A DNA stretch of 64,000 nt from Niveibacterium sp. 24ML (GCF_026586805.1 NZ_JAPFHA010000017.1:44011-108010); one strand, 5' to 3'; positions 29,145 through 38,454 are shown, counted from the stretch's first letter. The notes: generated by a model not told the origin, from the sequence alone. Program-made: numbers and translations.

Positions 29145-29585
29145 ATGATCTACCGCAGCTTCATTCCCCGCGAAGTGATCGCGCAACTCGATCGCCTGCA
29201 GCGCGAACTCCAGCATCCGGCCGAACGCTCGCCCAGCATTCGTGGCGGCGCGCCGGGCAGCTTCCCGGCCATCAACCTGAGCAGCAGCCCGACGGCGATC
29301 GAGATCTGCGTCTTTGCGCCGGGCATTGCACCCGAATCGCTGGATGTGCAGATCGAACGCGGCGTGCTCACGGTATCGGGCGAGCGCGCCTCGGCGCTGC
29401 CCGCCAGCGATGCCCAGTCCACCGTGCATATCGGCGAGCGCTTCGCTGGCCGCTTCCGCCGCGTCGTGACGCTGCCCGACGATATTGACGGGGCGGCGGT
29501 TGCCGCGCGCTACCGCAACGGCGTGCTGCATGTGAGCGTACCGCGGCGCGCCGCCGAGTCGCCGCGCAAGATCGAAATCAACTGA
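29145..29585 (+). CDS. Small heat-shock protein Hsp20 (first of a pair)
   Basis: This 146-residue ATP-independent holdase binds unfolding proteins. The alpha-crystallin domain runs from about residue 42 to 140, with the GVLTVSGER motif and the strand FRRVVTLPDDIDGAAV near the centre. The C-terminal tail lacks an obvious I-X-I motif (it ends RKIEIN). It has a strong GGAG 9 bases upstream and lies behind the sigma-32 promoter. The second Hsp20 follows 11 bases later in one transcript. Confidence 0.93.
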   Translation: MIYRSFIPREVIAQLDRLQRELQHPAERSPSIRGGAPGSFPAINLSSSPTAIEICVFAPGIAPESLDVQIERGVLTVSGERASALPASDAQSTVHIGERFAGRFRRVVTLPDDIDGAAVAARYRNGVLHVSVPRRAAESPRKIEIN

Positions 29586-29596
29586 GGGCCAGACAG

Positions 29597-29962
29597 ATGA
29601 ACCACGACACCATGAACCCCGCACGCCAGGACGACACCCTGTTGCCGGCCGTCGACGTCATCGAGGACCCGCAAGGCATTCTGCTGCTGGCCGACCTGCC
29701 CGGCGTGAGCAAGGAAGGGCTGTCGATCCATGTCGAAGGCGATGTGCTGAGCCTGGCGGGCACGATCGTGCTGCCGGTGCCCGAGGGGGCCAGCGCAATT
29801 CACACGGAAGTCAGCGCACCGCGCTACCACCGCGCGTTCACGCTGTCGCGCGAACTGGATGCCGAGCGCATCGAAGCGCAATTCAAGCACGGCGAACTGC
29901 GGCTGCGGATTCCGAAGAAAACGCACGCCCAGACGCGACGGGTCGAAATCACGATCGACTGA
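29597..29962 (+). CDS. Small heat-shock protein Hsp20 (second of a pair)
   Basis: This 121-residue alpha-crystallin protein has a shorter N-terminus than its neighbour. It has DVIEDPQGILLLADLPGV at the start of the fold, YHRAFTLSRELDAERIEA in the middle, and GELRLRIPKKTHAQTRRVEI at the end. Sequence identity with the upstream Hsp20 is modest, so they may form mixed oligomers of different subclasses. It is co-transcribed with it. Confidence 0.92.
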   Translation: MNHDTMNPARQDDTLLPAVDVIEDPQGILLLADLPGVSKEGLSIHVEGDVLSLAGTIVLPVPEGASAIHTEVSAPRYHRAFTLSRELDAERIEAQFKHGELRLRIPKKTHAQTRRVEITID

Positions 29963-29992
29963 GTGCGGCGTCACGCGCGGCCGCATCGCCCG

Positions 29993-30030
29993 CGCCCGAT
30001 CGACGGCGAAACGCCGATCAGCGTCGGGCG
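29993..30030. repeat. Inverted repeat between convergent hsp20 and DUF805 genes
   Basis: CGCCCGA (29993-29999) pairs with TCGGGCG (30024-30030), and inside it CGGCG and CGCCG form a second 5-bp stem around AAA. It may mark the 3' ends of both convergent transcripts. No T-run is present. Confidence 0.4.
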
Positions 30031-30052
30031 CTACTGAACCGCCGCGCGGCGC

Positions 30053-30598
30053 TCAGCGCCCCGCCTGCGCCGCCCGCGCGCGCTGCACGTAGTCCTGGTA
30101 GGCGGGCAGCGCGATCGCGGCGAGCACACCGAGCACGAATACGAACACCAGCGCGAATGCGGCAAACACCGCCAGCTTGCCGTTGGGCGGGGGTTTGGGG
30201 CCGAAGCGGTTGCGCCCCTTGCTACCGGGGACGAACAGGAAGACCAGGTTGGCCAGCGGGACGAAGGCGAGCAGGCCGACCCAGCCGCGCTGATCGAAGT
30301 CATGCGCGCGCTGGATCACCAGCACCAGCTTGAAAACGAAGTAGCCCAGGTAGGCGACAAGGATCACCAGCATCCCCAGTACCGGCATGCCACCCATGGC
30401 CGAGAGCGCGGTCCCCAGGCCAAAGAGCAGCGCCAGGACCAGCAGCCCAACCATCCCGTAAGCGAGGTAGCGCACGCGCCCGAGCCGCCCGCGCGGGGAG
30501 AAGGGCCGCACGAGGCCCGGCGCCTCGTCCCCGGCCGGATCGAGCTCGACGACCTCGGCGTTGGGGGGTGCGTAGGGGTTGTGATCGGATGTGTTCAT
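30053..30598 (-). CDS. DUF805 membrane protein with a pilin-like C-terminal helix
   Basis: This 181-residue protein has a DUF805 domain (about residues 32-130; four hydrophobic segments with RAHDFDQRGWVGLLAFVP, the family motif). It then has a further helix, about 143-170, ending in GVLAAIALPAYQDYVQRARA. That last stretch is very like the N-terminal helix of type IV pilins (LAAIALPAYQDY), but it lies at the C-terminus and lacks the preceding prepilin cleavage motif. DUF805 has no assigned function. The gene is alone. Confidence 0.85.
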   Translation of the reverse strand: MNTSDHNPYAPPNAEVVELDPAGDEAPGLVRPFSPRGRLGRVRYLAYGMVGLLVLALLFGLGTALSAMGGMPVLGMLVILVAYLGYFVFKLVLVIQRAHDFDQRGWVGLLAFVPLANLVFLFVPGSKGRNRFGPKPPPNGKLAVFAAFALVFVFVLGVLAAIALPAYQDYVQRARAAQAGR

Positions 30599-30689
30599 GG
30601 TGGGGGCACAGATTCGGGAGCGCCGATCTTAGCGGCAAGCGCGCGCAGGCGGCTGCGCCAGGTCATGCCGCCTGCGTCGTCACGGCCGT

Positions 30690-32540
30690 TCAGCGTTGCA
30701 CGCGCGATACCCGCATCTGCAAGAGATAGCCCTGCGCGCGGTCGGTCCAGTCGAGCCGGTCGGTTTCACCATCGCGGCGCAGCGTGTAGCGCACCGCGAA
30801 GGGTTTGCCGCTGCTGTCGCTGACCAGCGCCTGGCCGTTCTCGAAGCGCAGTTCGGTGTTGATCGGGATGTCGCGGGTGCGCTCGTCCATGCCGGTATCG
30901 AAGGCGCTGAGTCGGCCCTGCAGCCTGCCGGAGTCGATGGCTTCGAAGCGGATCGTCAGACGCCCTTCGCCGCCAGCCGCTGGCGCCAGCCAGACGCCTT
31001 CCCATTCACCCAGCAGCTTCGCCGCCGCGTTTTCTTCGGTGAGCGCCACCGGCGTGCCGGGCGGCACGTCGGCCGTCGGCGGCGGCAGGCTTACGACGGC
31101 GTCCGGGGTGTCCGCCGGCGCGGGCAGGCGGATGTCGGCCACCAGCACCTTGCCACCCTTGCGGGTTTCGATGCGCGGCTGGGCAGCGGTGCCGCCGTAG
31201 TAGTAGGCCGGCAGCGCCGCGCCCTTGGCACTGGGCGCGAAGTAGAGCTGCGCGGGCTTGCCGGCGAGGCTTTCCGCGGTGATGTAGCTGACCAGCGCGT
31301 GCTCCATTGCGTGATAGCCGTTCTTCCACTGGTGCTGGCGCAGTTCGTTGCGGTCGGGCTCGCCGGTCGGCGACACGCTGCCCCAGACTTCCGGCACGCC
31401 GGCTTCGACGAAGTGATCGAACCAGTAGGGCCAGGTGCGCGCCAGCCAGGCCGCATCCCCGCGTCCGCGCTGCGCCAGTGTGGCCGCCAGTTGGTCGAGC
31501 TCGGCGTAGATCCACCAGTCGTTGCCCGGCTGCACGCCATTGGCAGTCCAGCGCCGCGCCCAGCTGCCGTTGCGTTGCACATAGGCATCACGCAACACCG
31601 CGCGGCCCTGCTCGCGCGCCCAGTCTGCAAGGGCGGTGTCGCCGGTTTGCTCGGCGGCCAGCCAGGTCATCCAGAAGGCCTTGCCGGTGTGGCCGAAATC
31701 GTTGTGACGCGCGCCGGGCTGGCTCGCCGCAGCGTCGCCCAGGGTGCCGGCACAACGCGGCGCGTCGGCACTGCAGAACTGGCTGCGGATTGCACCGGTG
31801 AGGCGGCGCATGTCAGCCTGCCAACGGGCACGCATTTCGTCCGGCAGCAGCGGGGTAACGAGCACCATGTAGGCGTTGAGCGGATCGAGCTGGGCCACCA
31901 GTTCGGCCTTGTCGGCTTCGGGCCCGGCGAGGGTCCACTTCATGCGGCCGGCGGCGGCGTCGAAGTAACTCATCAGGTGGCGGTGCAGGCGATCCAGATC
32001 GGCCAGCGTCGCGGCATCGCGGGTGAGGTAGTACCACACGCCCAGCGCGGCGCCGGCGTAGGCCACGTCCTGCGCATTGCGCAGTTCCACCGCCGGCAGG
32101 CCTTGCCCGTTCTGCCAGTAGGTGACGGGGCTGCCGGTGGCGGGGTCGAGCGCGCGGCTGCGGATGTCGCGCACGCCGGCCTCGGCGAGCTTGAGCAGGG
32201 CCGGGTCTCCGGTGAGGTGGAAACCCATGCCGTAGGCGTACACCTGCCGTGCCTGCATGCGCACATAGTCGCGCCCCAGTTCGCTGCGGATCCAGGCCGG
32301 CGCCTTGGCCAGCTCGTCGCAGGGTTTGGCGGCATCGTAGGCGCGGCCGTCGTGGCAGCGGAAGGTGGGGAACTGGCCAATCGGCTTGCCCTGCGCCGCG
32401 GGCTGCGTCCACCACGGCAGCAAATCCTCACGCACATGCTGCAGCCAACGCGCCCCGTCGAACGGATCGCCGGCGCCGGCGTGCGCGAGCGGAGAGAGGA
32501 ACACAAGCAGTGCGGCAAAACCATTACGCATGCGAAGCAT
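30690..32540 (-). CDS. Secreted alpha/alpha-barrel (six-hairpin/AGE-epimerase-like) protein
   Basis: The protein has about 616 residues. A signal peptide (NGFAALLVFLSPLAHA) precedes a long helical region (about 25-430) with tryptophan- and histidine-rich helix pairs such as QVYAYGMGFHLTGDPALLKL, GHTGKAFWMTWLAAEQTGD and NDWWIYAELDQLAATLAQRG, typical of six-hairpin barrels (glycosidases or N-acylglucosamine epimerases). A C-terminal beta-rich region (about 510-616, starting LLGEWEGVWLAP) resembles a small barrel. Substrate is unknown; I did not find a named family. The ATG at 32538-32540 has GGAG 6 bases upstream; an earlier ATG at 32552 is also possible. Confidence 0.65.
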   Translation of the reverse strand: MLRMRNGFAALLVFLSPLAHAGAGDPFDGARWLQHVREDLLPWWTQPAAQGKPIGQFPTFRCHDGRAYDAAKPCDELAKAPAWIRSELGRDYVRMQARQVYAYGMGFHLTGDPALLKLAEAGVRDIRSRALDPATGSPVTYWQNGQGLPAVELRNAQDVAYAGAALGVWYYLTRDAATLADLDRLHRHLMSYFDAAAGRMKWTLAGPEADKAELVAQLDPLNAYMVLVTPLLPDEMRARWQADMRRLTGAIRSQFCSADAPRCAGTLGDAAASQPGARHNDFGHTGKAFWMTWLAAEQTGDTALADWAREQGRAVLRDAYVQRNGSWARRWTANGVQPGNDWWIYAELDQLAATLAQRGRGDAAWLARTWPYWFDHFVEAGVPEVWGSVSPTGEPDRNELRQHQWKNGYHAMEHALVSYITAESLAGKPAQLYFAPSAKGAALPAYYYGGTAAQPRIETRKGGKVLVADIRLPAPADTPDAVVSLPPPTADVPPGTPVALTEENAAAKLLGEWEGVWLAPAAGGEGRLTIRFEAIDSGRLQGRLSAFDTGMDERTRDIPINTELRFENGQALVSDSSGKPFAVRYTLRRDGETDRLDWTDRAQGYLLQMRVSRVQR

Positions 32541-32747
32541 CAGGCACTCCATGACAGAGAAGGTTGAACGATCAGGCGCCAGCCTGGCAGGCGCCCTCCC
32601 GCCACGCGAGGCTTCTGGCGCGAAACGACGGCAACAGGCGCTGAATCGACGCCAAACGGCGCCAGTGTCAGCCTTACTGCTGCGAAGCCCCTTGCTTCAG
32701 GGCACAATATCTCGCCAGAACCGATGCCGCCGGCAAACAAGCAAGCG

Positions 32748-33101
32748 ATGGACCCCTCAAAACCCAGCAGTGATCGCCGCCAGAACGAACGCAAACCCTT
32801 GCGCACCACGTCCTACCTGCGCTTGCCCGGCTCGCGGCCGACGGCGGTGCGTTCGGTGGATATCAGTCTGGGTGGCATGAGCATCATTGCTACGGCCAAC
32901 CCGCCATCGAAAACATCCTGCGTGTTGCGTGTTGGTTTGCCTGCCGGCGCGCAGGGAATCAAGCTGGTGGAAGTCGAAGCCAAGGTGCTGCACAGCGTGT
33001 TCAGCGGCCGCGAAGACGGCTTCAAGGTCGGGCTCAGCTTCGTGAATCTGGGCGCCGAAGCCCGGCAAGCCATTTCGAGCTATCTGAGCAGCGTGCGCTG
33101 A
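32748..33101 (+). CDS. Single-domain PilZ protein (c-di-GMP effector)
   Basis: The protein has about 117 residues. The c-di-GMP-binding motif RxxxR occurs in RRQNERKPLR (about 10-19), and the D/NxSxxG motif is DISLGG (about 38-43). It is therefore likely to bind c-di-GMP and act through an unknown partner. An ATG eight codons earlier (32724) has the same frame. It is followed by a GNAT gene 21 bases away. With the tandem GGDEF protein in the window it may form one signalling network, which is only an inference. Confidence 0.9.
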   Translation: MDPSKPSSDRRQNERKPLRTTSYLRLPGSRPTAVRSVDISLGGMSIIATANPPSKTSCVLRVGLPAGAQGIKLVEVEAKVLHSVFSGREDGFKVGLSFVNLGAEARQAISSYLSSVR

Positions 33102-33122
33102 GGCGGGCGCCGCATCACGGCA

Positions 33123-33635
33123 ATGGCACCCATCACCACCCCGCTGAGGCTCGCCGCACCGGCAGACGCCCCACGCATTGCCGCCCTAGGGATCTTCGTG
33201 TGGCTGCACACCTATGCGTCCGATGGCATCAGCGATGCGATCGCCCGGCATGTGCTCGATAGCCTCAATGAAACACACATCGCACGCCTGATCGCGGACC
33301 CCGCGCGGCGCCTGATCGTGGCCGAACGCGACAACACGCTGCTGGCCTATGCCGTGCTGCGCTTTGGCGGCGGGCACCGCGGCATCCGCTGCGAAATCGA
33401 AACCTTGTATGTGCATCCGGGCTTCGCGCGGCATGGTATCGGCGGTGCACTCCTGCATCGCGCGCGGCAGGAAGCGCTCGCCCGATGCGGCGATGCCGCC
33501 GTCTGGCTGACGGTGAACGCGCGCAACCCGCGGGCCCTGAGCTTTTACCAGGCGCAGGGCTTCGTTGATGAGGGTGAGCGCGGGTTCGAGCTCGATGGCA
33601 CGCAACACCTCAACCGCCTGCTGGTGCTGGCCTGA
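33123..33635 (+). CDS. GNAT-family N-acetyltransferase
   Basis: This 170-residue protein has the GNAT fold. The acetyl-CoA loop RHGIGGALLHRA (about residues 101-112) is preceded by the strand IETLYVHPGFA, and NARNPRALSFYQAQGFVDEG is motif B. The substrate amine is not readable. It lies 21 bases behind the PilZ gene and may share its transcript. Confidence 0.9.
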   Translation: MAPITTPLRLAAPADAPRIAALGIFVWLHTYASDGISDAIARHVLDSLNETHIARLIADPARRLIVAERDNTLLAYAVLRFGGGHRGIRCEIETLYVHPGFARHGIGGALLHRARQEALARCGDAAVWLTVNARNPRALSFYQAQGFVDEGERGFELDGTQHLNRLLVLA

Positions 33636-33764
33636 GCCGCTTCACACGCTGTCTGCGCGGCGTTGGCGGAGCGACTGATGCTGGCGCATGCGACCCGCGC
33701 ATACGCAGGCGGCACGCACGGCACGAACACGCAGCGCGGGCGCCAGCAAAGGCCCGCCCGACGG

Positions 33765-33968
33765 TCAGGCCCAGCGCGATGCGCACCAGTCGGTGCGTAA
33801 GGTACATCCTGCTTTTGACTGGTGTGCAGGGCGTGAATCTGTCACGCAGGCCTTGATCGCGTCGATTTCACCCGGCCACTTGAAAATGTTTTCAGGCGGC
33901 TGGGTGCATTGCAATGCCATACAGCACCAAACTGAAAGCCCAGCGGCAATTCGTTGAAAGCTTGCCAT
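33765..33968 (-). CDS. Candidate small cysteine-rich secreted/lipoprotein-like ORF
   Basis: An ATG at 33966-33968 has AAGGA 8 bases upstream, a good ribosome binding site. The 67-residue product begins MASFQRIAAGLSVWCCMALQ and has six cysteines (15, 16, 21, 41, 55, 62); the N-terminus is mildly hydrophobic. Codon use is poorer in G+C at third positions than neighbouring genes, so it may be foreign or not a gene. The LacI-operator-like palindrome at 33881-33894 lies inside it, which is awkward if both are real. Low confidence. Confidence 0.3.
   Translation of the reverse strand: MASFQRIAAGLSVWCCMALQCTQPPENIFKWPGEIDAIKACVTDSRPAHQSKAGCTLRTDWCASRWA
33881..33894 (+). promoter_or_regulatory. LacI-family operator-like palindrome
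   Basis: TGAAAATGTTTTCA fits the LacI-family operator pattern TGnAAnCGnTTnCA except that the central CG is TG. It lies about 166 bases upstream of a LacI-type gene, so autoregulation is possible. The 424-base space (33636-34059) also holds a 6-bp inverted repeat (GCGTGA/TCACGC, 33831-33847), a -10-like TAGAAT at 34028-34033, and the small ORF listed separately. Confidence 0.4.
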
Positions 33969-34059
33969 GGGCAGTTTCCTTGGGGCTTTGCTTGGGGTCA
34001 AGACTGCCTTGCCAGGGCATGCCACGCTAGAATCGTGCGCATTCAAAGCAAAGAACGTC

Positions 34060-35106
34060 ATGAAAACGACTGCCAAACCCACCCAACGCAAACGGGATCC
34101 GTCGGGGCCCTCCCGCGCCACGCTGGTCGAAGTGGCTGAGGCTGCGGGCGTGTCTGCCAGCACGGTGTCGCGCATCCTGAACGGCACGGCCCGTGTGTCG
34201 TCCGACAAGCGCAAGGCCGTCGAAAAGGCGATCGCTGACTTGAACTTCACGCCCAACGTGCTGGCGCAAAGCCTCAAACGCGGCCAGTCGATGACGATCG
34301 GTGTCGTCACCCCGGCACTGGACAGCCCCTTCTTCAACGAAACCCTCAAGGGCATTGAAGCGGGGCTCGCGGGGAGCGGCTATGCGGCGCTGATCGTGAG
34401 CGGCCACTGGAATCCGGAAGAAGAAGCCGAGCGCGTGGCGCTGCTGATGGCACGCAAGGTGGACGGCATCATCATGGTCAGCGGCAACATCCCCGACGAC
34501 CAGATCGTGCGCTTTTCGGAACAGGTGCCCATCGTCGCCACCGGCCACGGCTGCGAGGCCGACAACGCCCGCGCGATCCGCGTCGACAACGTGTGGGGCG
34601 GCTATCGCGCAACCCGCCACCTGATCGAACTGGGGCACAGGCAGATCGCACATATCGCCGGCATGCCCAATCTGCAGGATGCGAACGATCGCTTGGTGGG
34701 TTACAAGCACGCTCTGGAAGACGCGCGGATTCCGTTCGACGAGGCGCTGGTGGTGCAAGGCGACTTCCGCGAATCCGGCGGCATGCTGTGCGCCAACCAA
34801 CTGCTTGATCGCGGCGTGCCCTTCAGCGCGGTTTTCGCAGCCAACGACCAGACGGCCTACGGCGCCCGGTTGGCTTTTTACCGGCGCGGCATTCGCGTGC
34901 CGGAAGACATTTCGCTGATCGGCTTCGACGATCTGCCCGGCTCACTCTACACCACGCCGCCGCTGACCACGATGCGGCAGCCGGTGTATGAAATCGGCCA
35001 CATGGCGGCGGGCGCGGTACTCGGCCTGATCACCAACAAGCCCTTCAAGCTCGAACAACCGCAGGTCGAGCTGATGATCCGGGAGACCACGCGACGCCTG
35101 CGCTGA
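34060..35106 (+). CDS. LacI/GalR-family transcriptional regulator
   Basis: This 348-residue repressor has an N-terminal LacI helix-turn-helix (ATLVEVAEAAGVSASTVSRI, about 20-39) and hinge. A periplasmic-binding-protein-like effector domain follows (about 70-345; IGVVTPALDSPFFNETLKGI). No sugar transport or catabolic genes are beside it; the next gene is convergent. The frame can be extended to 33967, but the ATG at 34060 gives the usual N-terminus. Its ligand and targets are unknown. Confidence 0.9.
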   Translation: MKTTAKPTQRKRDPSGPSRATLVEVAEAAGVSASTVSRILNGTARVSSDKRKAVEKAIADLNFTPNVLAQSLKRGQSMTIGVVTPALDSPFFNETLKGIEAGLAGSGYAALIVSGHWNPEEEAERVALLMARKVDGIIMVSGNIPDDQIVRFSEQVPIVATGHGCEADNARAIRVDNVWGGYRATRHLIELGHRQIAHIAGMPNLQDANDRLVGYKHALEDARIPFDEALVVQGDFRESGGMLCANQLLDRGVPFSAVFAANDQTAYGARLAFYRRGIRVPEDISLIGFDDLPGSLYTTPPLTTMRQPVYEIGHMAAGAVLGLITNKPFKLEQPQVELMIRETTRRLR

Positions 35107-35107
35107 A

Positions 35108-35791
35108 TCAGACCTCTGCCCACATCCGCAAGAGGTTGTGATAGCTGCCGGTGAGTCGCACCAGCTCGCTCTCGTCGCCATGCCGCTGGCGTAGCTGGGT
35201 GATCGCCAGATCCATATCGAACAGCAGCGCACGGCGGCTGTCTTCACGCACCATGCTCTGCAGCCACATGAAGCAGGCCACCCGCTCACCGCTCGTCACC
35301 GGCTCAACCCGGTGCAGGCTGGTCGAGGGGTAGAGCACCAGGCTGCCGGCGGCAAGCTTCACCTCATGCTCGCCGTAGGTGTCTTCCACCACCAGCTCAC
35401 CCCCTTCGTAACTGTCGGGCTCCGCCAGAAACAGCGTGGCCGACACATCGGTGCGCACCGGGCGGCCACCGCCACCCGGCAGGCGCCGCACGGCGTTGTC
35501 GACATGCGCACCGAAGTGCTCGCCGCCACCGTAACGATTGAACAGCGGCGGATAGATCTGCGCCGGTAGCGCCGCCGAGAAGAACATCGCATTGCGCGAC
35601 AGCGCGGCGAGCACGATTTCGCGCGCCGCCGCCATCTCAGGGGCGGTTTCCGGCAGCTGGCGGTTGCGCTTGACCTGCGCACTCTGGCTGCCCGCCGTGA
35701 TGCGGCCATCCGCCCAGTCGGCCTGATCGAGCAATTGCCGCAGGCGGGCAAGCTCGTCTGCGTCGAGTACGGCGGGGACTTCAATCAGCAT
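35108..35791 (-). CDS. PKHD-type Fe(II)/2-oxoglutarate hydroxylase (PiuC-like)
   Basis: This 227-residue dioxygenase has the double-stranded beta-helix iron site His96/Asp98 (FGAHVDN) and His160 ([10 protein letters not shown]), and an Arg170 for 2-oxoglutarate. It matches the Fe2+-dependent PiuC/YbiX type, usually next to a TonB-dependent siderophore receptor, as here. The substrate is uncertain, perhaps iron uptake related. The start has GCAGGAG 6 bases upstream; the longer frame begins 10 codons earlier. The end is one base from the LacI gene's stop (convergent). Confidence 0.9.
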   Translation of the reverse strand: MLIEVPAVLDADELARLRQLLDQADWADGRITAGSQSAQVKRNRQLPETAPEMAAAREIVLAALSRNAMFFSAALPAQIYPPLFNRYGGGEHFGAHVDNAVRRLPGGGGRPVRTDVSATLFLAEPDSYEGGELVVEDTYGEHEVKLAAGSLVLYPSTSLHRVEPVTSGERVACFMWLQSMVREDSRRALLFDMDLAITQLRQRHGDESELVRLTGSYHNLLRMWAEV

Positions 35792-35844
35792 GGCAGCTCC
35801 TGCATTTGAGAAGGCCGCCACGCCAAGCGCAGCGGCCGTTACGG

Positions 35845-37998
35845 TCAGAACGAGACTTCGGCGGTAATCGAGCCCGAGCGCCCGACGCCCGGAATCACAT
35901 GGCCGCGGTAGAGGCCATCGTAGTAGAGCTTGTCGAGCAGGTTATCGAGGTTCACCCGCACCGTGTAATTGCGCACCGCGTACTGCGCCATCGCATCCCA
36001 GCGCGCATAGCCCGGCGCCCAGTTGGTGTAGTTCTCCGGCGGCGTGCGGCCACTGACCCCCTGCACGCCGGTACCCACTTTCCAGTTGCCGAGCGCGTAG
36101 GTGGTCCAGACACTGCCCGAATGCTTGGGCGTGTTGCCCGGAATCTGCCCCACCTGCGATGCCGTGCCGGCGTCGATCTTGGCCAGCATGAAGGCGTAGT
36201 TCGCGAACATCTCCCAGCCTTCAACGATGCGGCCGGCGAAGGAGACTTCAAAGCCGTTGGTGTGGCGCTTGCCCGAAAGCAGGTAGTTGGTCTGGCTGGC
36301 CGACTCCACGTCGGTGTTGCGTTCGTGGTACTTCTCGGTACGGAACAGCGCAGTGGCGATCGAGACGTTGCCTTCGAACAGATCCCACTTGGCGCCGAGT
36401 TCGATGTTGCGGCTCTCTTCGGGCGGCGTGTTGGCGCCGCGCGCGTCGAACTGGTAGAGGTCGCCCGAGGTGGCGAAGGCCGTGCCGTAGCTCAGGTAGT
36501 AAGAGGCCACGTCGTCCGGCTGGTAGATCAGGCCGGTGCGGTAGCTCCCCTCGCGGTCGCTGCGCTCGTAGATCGGGTTGGGGTCGGCGGCGGTCGGCGT
36601 GCGCTCGTAGCGGCCGCTGAAGTTGTCCCAGCGCAGGCCCAGCAGGGCCTTCCAGTGCGGCACGAATTCCACCAGATCCTGGCCGTAGATCGCGAAGCTC
36701 TCGGCATCGAAACTGTTGTAGTTGGCACGCACGCGCGTATCGATCACCGTAGCGCCGCCGTTCGGGTTACCGATCGTTGCACTCGGCTTGGCCTTGGTGC
36801 CGGTGTAGCCCCAACGCTCATCCGATTCGCGGCCGATCTCGATGCCGCTGGCGATCTGGTGATTCATGCCGAACCAGTTCTGCTCGGTCGTGTAGTCAGA
36901 CTGCATGAAGCGCTGCTGGTAGTCACCGCCGCGCGTCTGGTTGCCGCGTACTACCGGGGTCGCATCGGTCACCGGTGAAGTGAGCGGCCACTGGCCTGCG
37001 CCGTTGCCGCTGTTGACGCCCGCAGTGCTGGCCCACAGGTCGCGCTTGTATTCGCCGTAACGCGCGGTCGTCTTGATCTGGCTTTTCGCATCGAAGCGGT
37101 GGGTCCAGCTGAAGCTGCCGTAGTCGGCAGAGTCGCGCTGGTAGTCCTGATCCAACCCGTACCAGCGGCCCGCCGCTTCGTCCACCGGGCTGCCGTTGCG
37201 CCAGCGGAAACCGTAGTCGGGGTTGTCGTTGTAGTCGAGGTGATAGTAGGCCAGCGTGAATTCGTCTGCGCTGCCGATGCCCCAACGCACGCTCGGCGCC
37301 ACGCCGACACGGTTGGTTTCAGGCCCCTCACGGCCGGCTTCGCCGGTCGTCCACATCGCATTGACCCGCACCGCAGCTTCCTCGCCGATACGCTGGTTCA
37401 CATCGGCGGTGGTGCGCAGGTAGTTGTCGAAACCCACCGTCGCCGAGAGGCGCGTCTGGTCCATCAGATAGGCTTGCTTGCTCACCTGGTTGATCACGCC
37501 GCCGGTGGTGCCACGGCCGAACAGCATCGACGCGCCGCCCTTGAGCACTTCAACCCGGTCGTTGTTGAAGAGGTCGCGGTTGTACTGGCCAACGTCCTTC
37601 ATCCCGTCGATGTAGATGTCATTCACCGCCGAAAAGCCGCGGATGTTCATGTTGTCGCCAATCCGGCCGCCCTCGCCGGCGTTGAAGGTGATGCCGGCCA
37701 CGTTCGAGAGCGCCTCGCGCATCGTATCCTGGCCGCGGTCGCGCGTGAGTTGCTCGGGCACCGCGGTGTAGGTGTTCGGAATGTCGCGCGGCAGCTGCTT
37801 TGACTTGCCGATCGTCGTGGCACCCGGCTGGTAAGTCTGGCGCGGGGCGTCCGCCACTTCGCGGGTGGCCTCGACCGGCACTTCCTTGAGGGTGTTCTCG
37901 GTGCCGTCCTTGCCGCCTTCGGCATGGGCGCCATGGGCGGCGAACAGGCTTGCCGCGAGCAAGGTGGCGACGGGTTTCTTGCGACTCTTGATGCTCAC
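35845..37998 (-). CDS. TonB-dependent siderophore receptor
   Basis: This outer-membrane receptor has 717 residues. A signal peptide ([18 protein letters not shown]) is followed by a plug domain ([40 protein letters not shown]) and a 22-strand barrel ending [10 protein letters not shown] with the terminal Phe. It is of the Fiu/catecholate-receptor type judging by the plug. The start is a GTG at 37996-37998 with GGAG 8 bases upstream; an in-frame ATG 12 codons earlier would abut the exbD stop. Energy comes from the TonB-ExbBD genes just upstream. Confidence 0.92.
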   Translation of the reverse strand: MSIKSRKKPVATLLAASLFAAHGAHAEGGKDGTENTLKEVPVEATREVADAPRQTYQPGATTIGKSKQLPRDIPNTYTAVPEQLTRDRGQDTMREALSNVAGITFNAGEGGRIGDNMNIRGFSAVNDIYIDGMKDVGQYNRDLFNNDRVEVLKGGASMLFGRGTTGGVINQVSKQAYLMDQTRLSATVGFDNYLRTTADVNQRIGEEAAVRVNAMWTTGEAGREGPETNRVGVAPSVRWGIGSADEFTLAYYHLDYNDNPDYGFRWRNGSPVDEAAGRWYGLDQDYQRDSADYGSFSWTHRFDAKSQIKTTARYGEYKRDLWASTAGVNSGNGAGQWPLTSPVTDATPVVRGNQTRGGDYQQRFMQSDYTTEQNWFGMNHQIASGIEIGRESDERWGYTGTKAKPSATIGNPNGGATVIDTRVRANYNSFDAESFAIYGQDLVEFVPHWKALLGLRWDNFSGRYERTPTAADPNPIYERSDREGSYRTGLIYQPDDVASYYLSYGTAFATSGDLYQFDARGANTPPEESRNIELGAKWDLFEGNVSIATALFRTEKYHERNTDVESASQTNYLLSGKRHTNGFEVSFAGRIVEGWEMFANYAFMLAKIDAGTASQVGQIPGNTPKHSGSVWTTYALGNWKVGTGVQGVSGRTPPENYTNWAPGYARWDAMAQYAVRNYTVRVNLDNLLDKLYYDGLYRGHVIPGVGRSGSITAEVSF

Positions 37999-38034
37999 TG
38001 GTGACTCCGTTGGGGTTGGGGTGGCGCTCCGCAC

Positions 38035-38454
38035 TTAGCGGCGGATTGCGTCGGGTTTGGTAACGAACTGGATACGTGTGAGGCCCGCCTGCGCCGCGTC
38101 GGCAATCAGCTTGGCGACATCGCCGTAGGGCACGGTTTCGTCGGCAAGCAACTGGATCTCGCTCGCCGGGTTGCGTTGCCCGAGCGCGGCCAGCCGCTCG
38201 GCGAGCGCCTCACGGCTCAAGGCCTCGCCGTTCCAGTGCGCCTGACGCTGCGCATCGATCGCGATCCGCAGCGGGTCTTTGGGCGCTTGCAGCGGCACGG
38301 CGCTGGCGCGCGGCAGTTGCAGCTTGACCGCCTGCGATACCGATGCGGTGACCATGAAGATCACCAGCAGCACCAGCATCACGTCGATCAGCGGCACCAT
38401 GTTGATCTCGGCGCGCGGCGCGCCGGTGTCGGCCTCGAAGCTTCCGAATGACAT
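38035..38454 (-). CDS. exbD: TonB-system energiser ExbD
   Basis: This 139-residue protein anchors the proton-driven motor with ExbB. One transmembrane helix (VPLIDVMLVLLVIFMVTASV, about residues 20-39) contains the essential Asp (LIDVML), and a periplasmic domain follows (about 45-139). The ATG 14 codons downstream of the longest start has GAGG 8 bases upstream. It lies 10 bases after exbB and 36 bases before the receptor gene. Confidence 0.95.
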   Translation of the reverse strand: MSFGSFEADTGAPRAEINMVPLIDVMLVLLVIFMVTASVSQAVKLQLPRASAVPLQAPKDPLRIAIDAQRQAHWNGEALSREALAERLAALGQRNPASEIQLLADETVPYGDVAKLIADAAQAGLTRIQFVTKPDAIRR

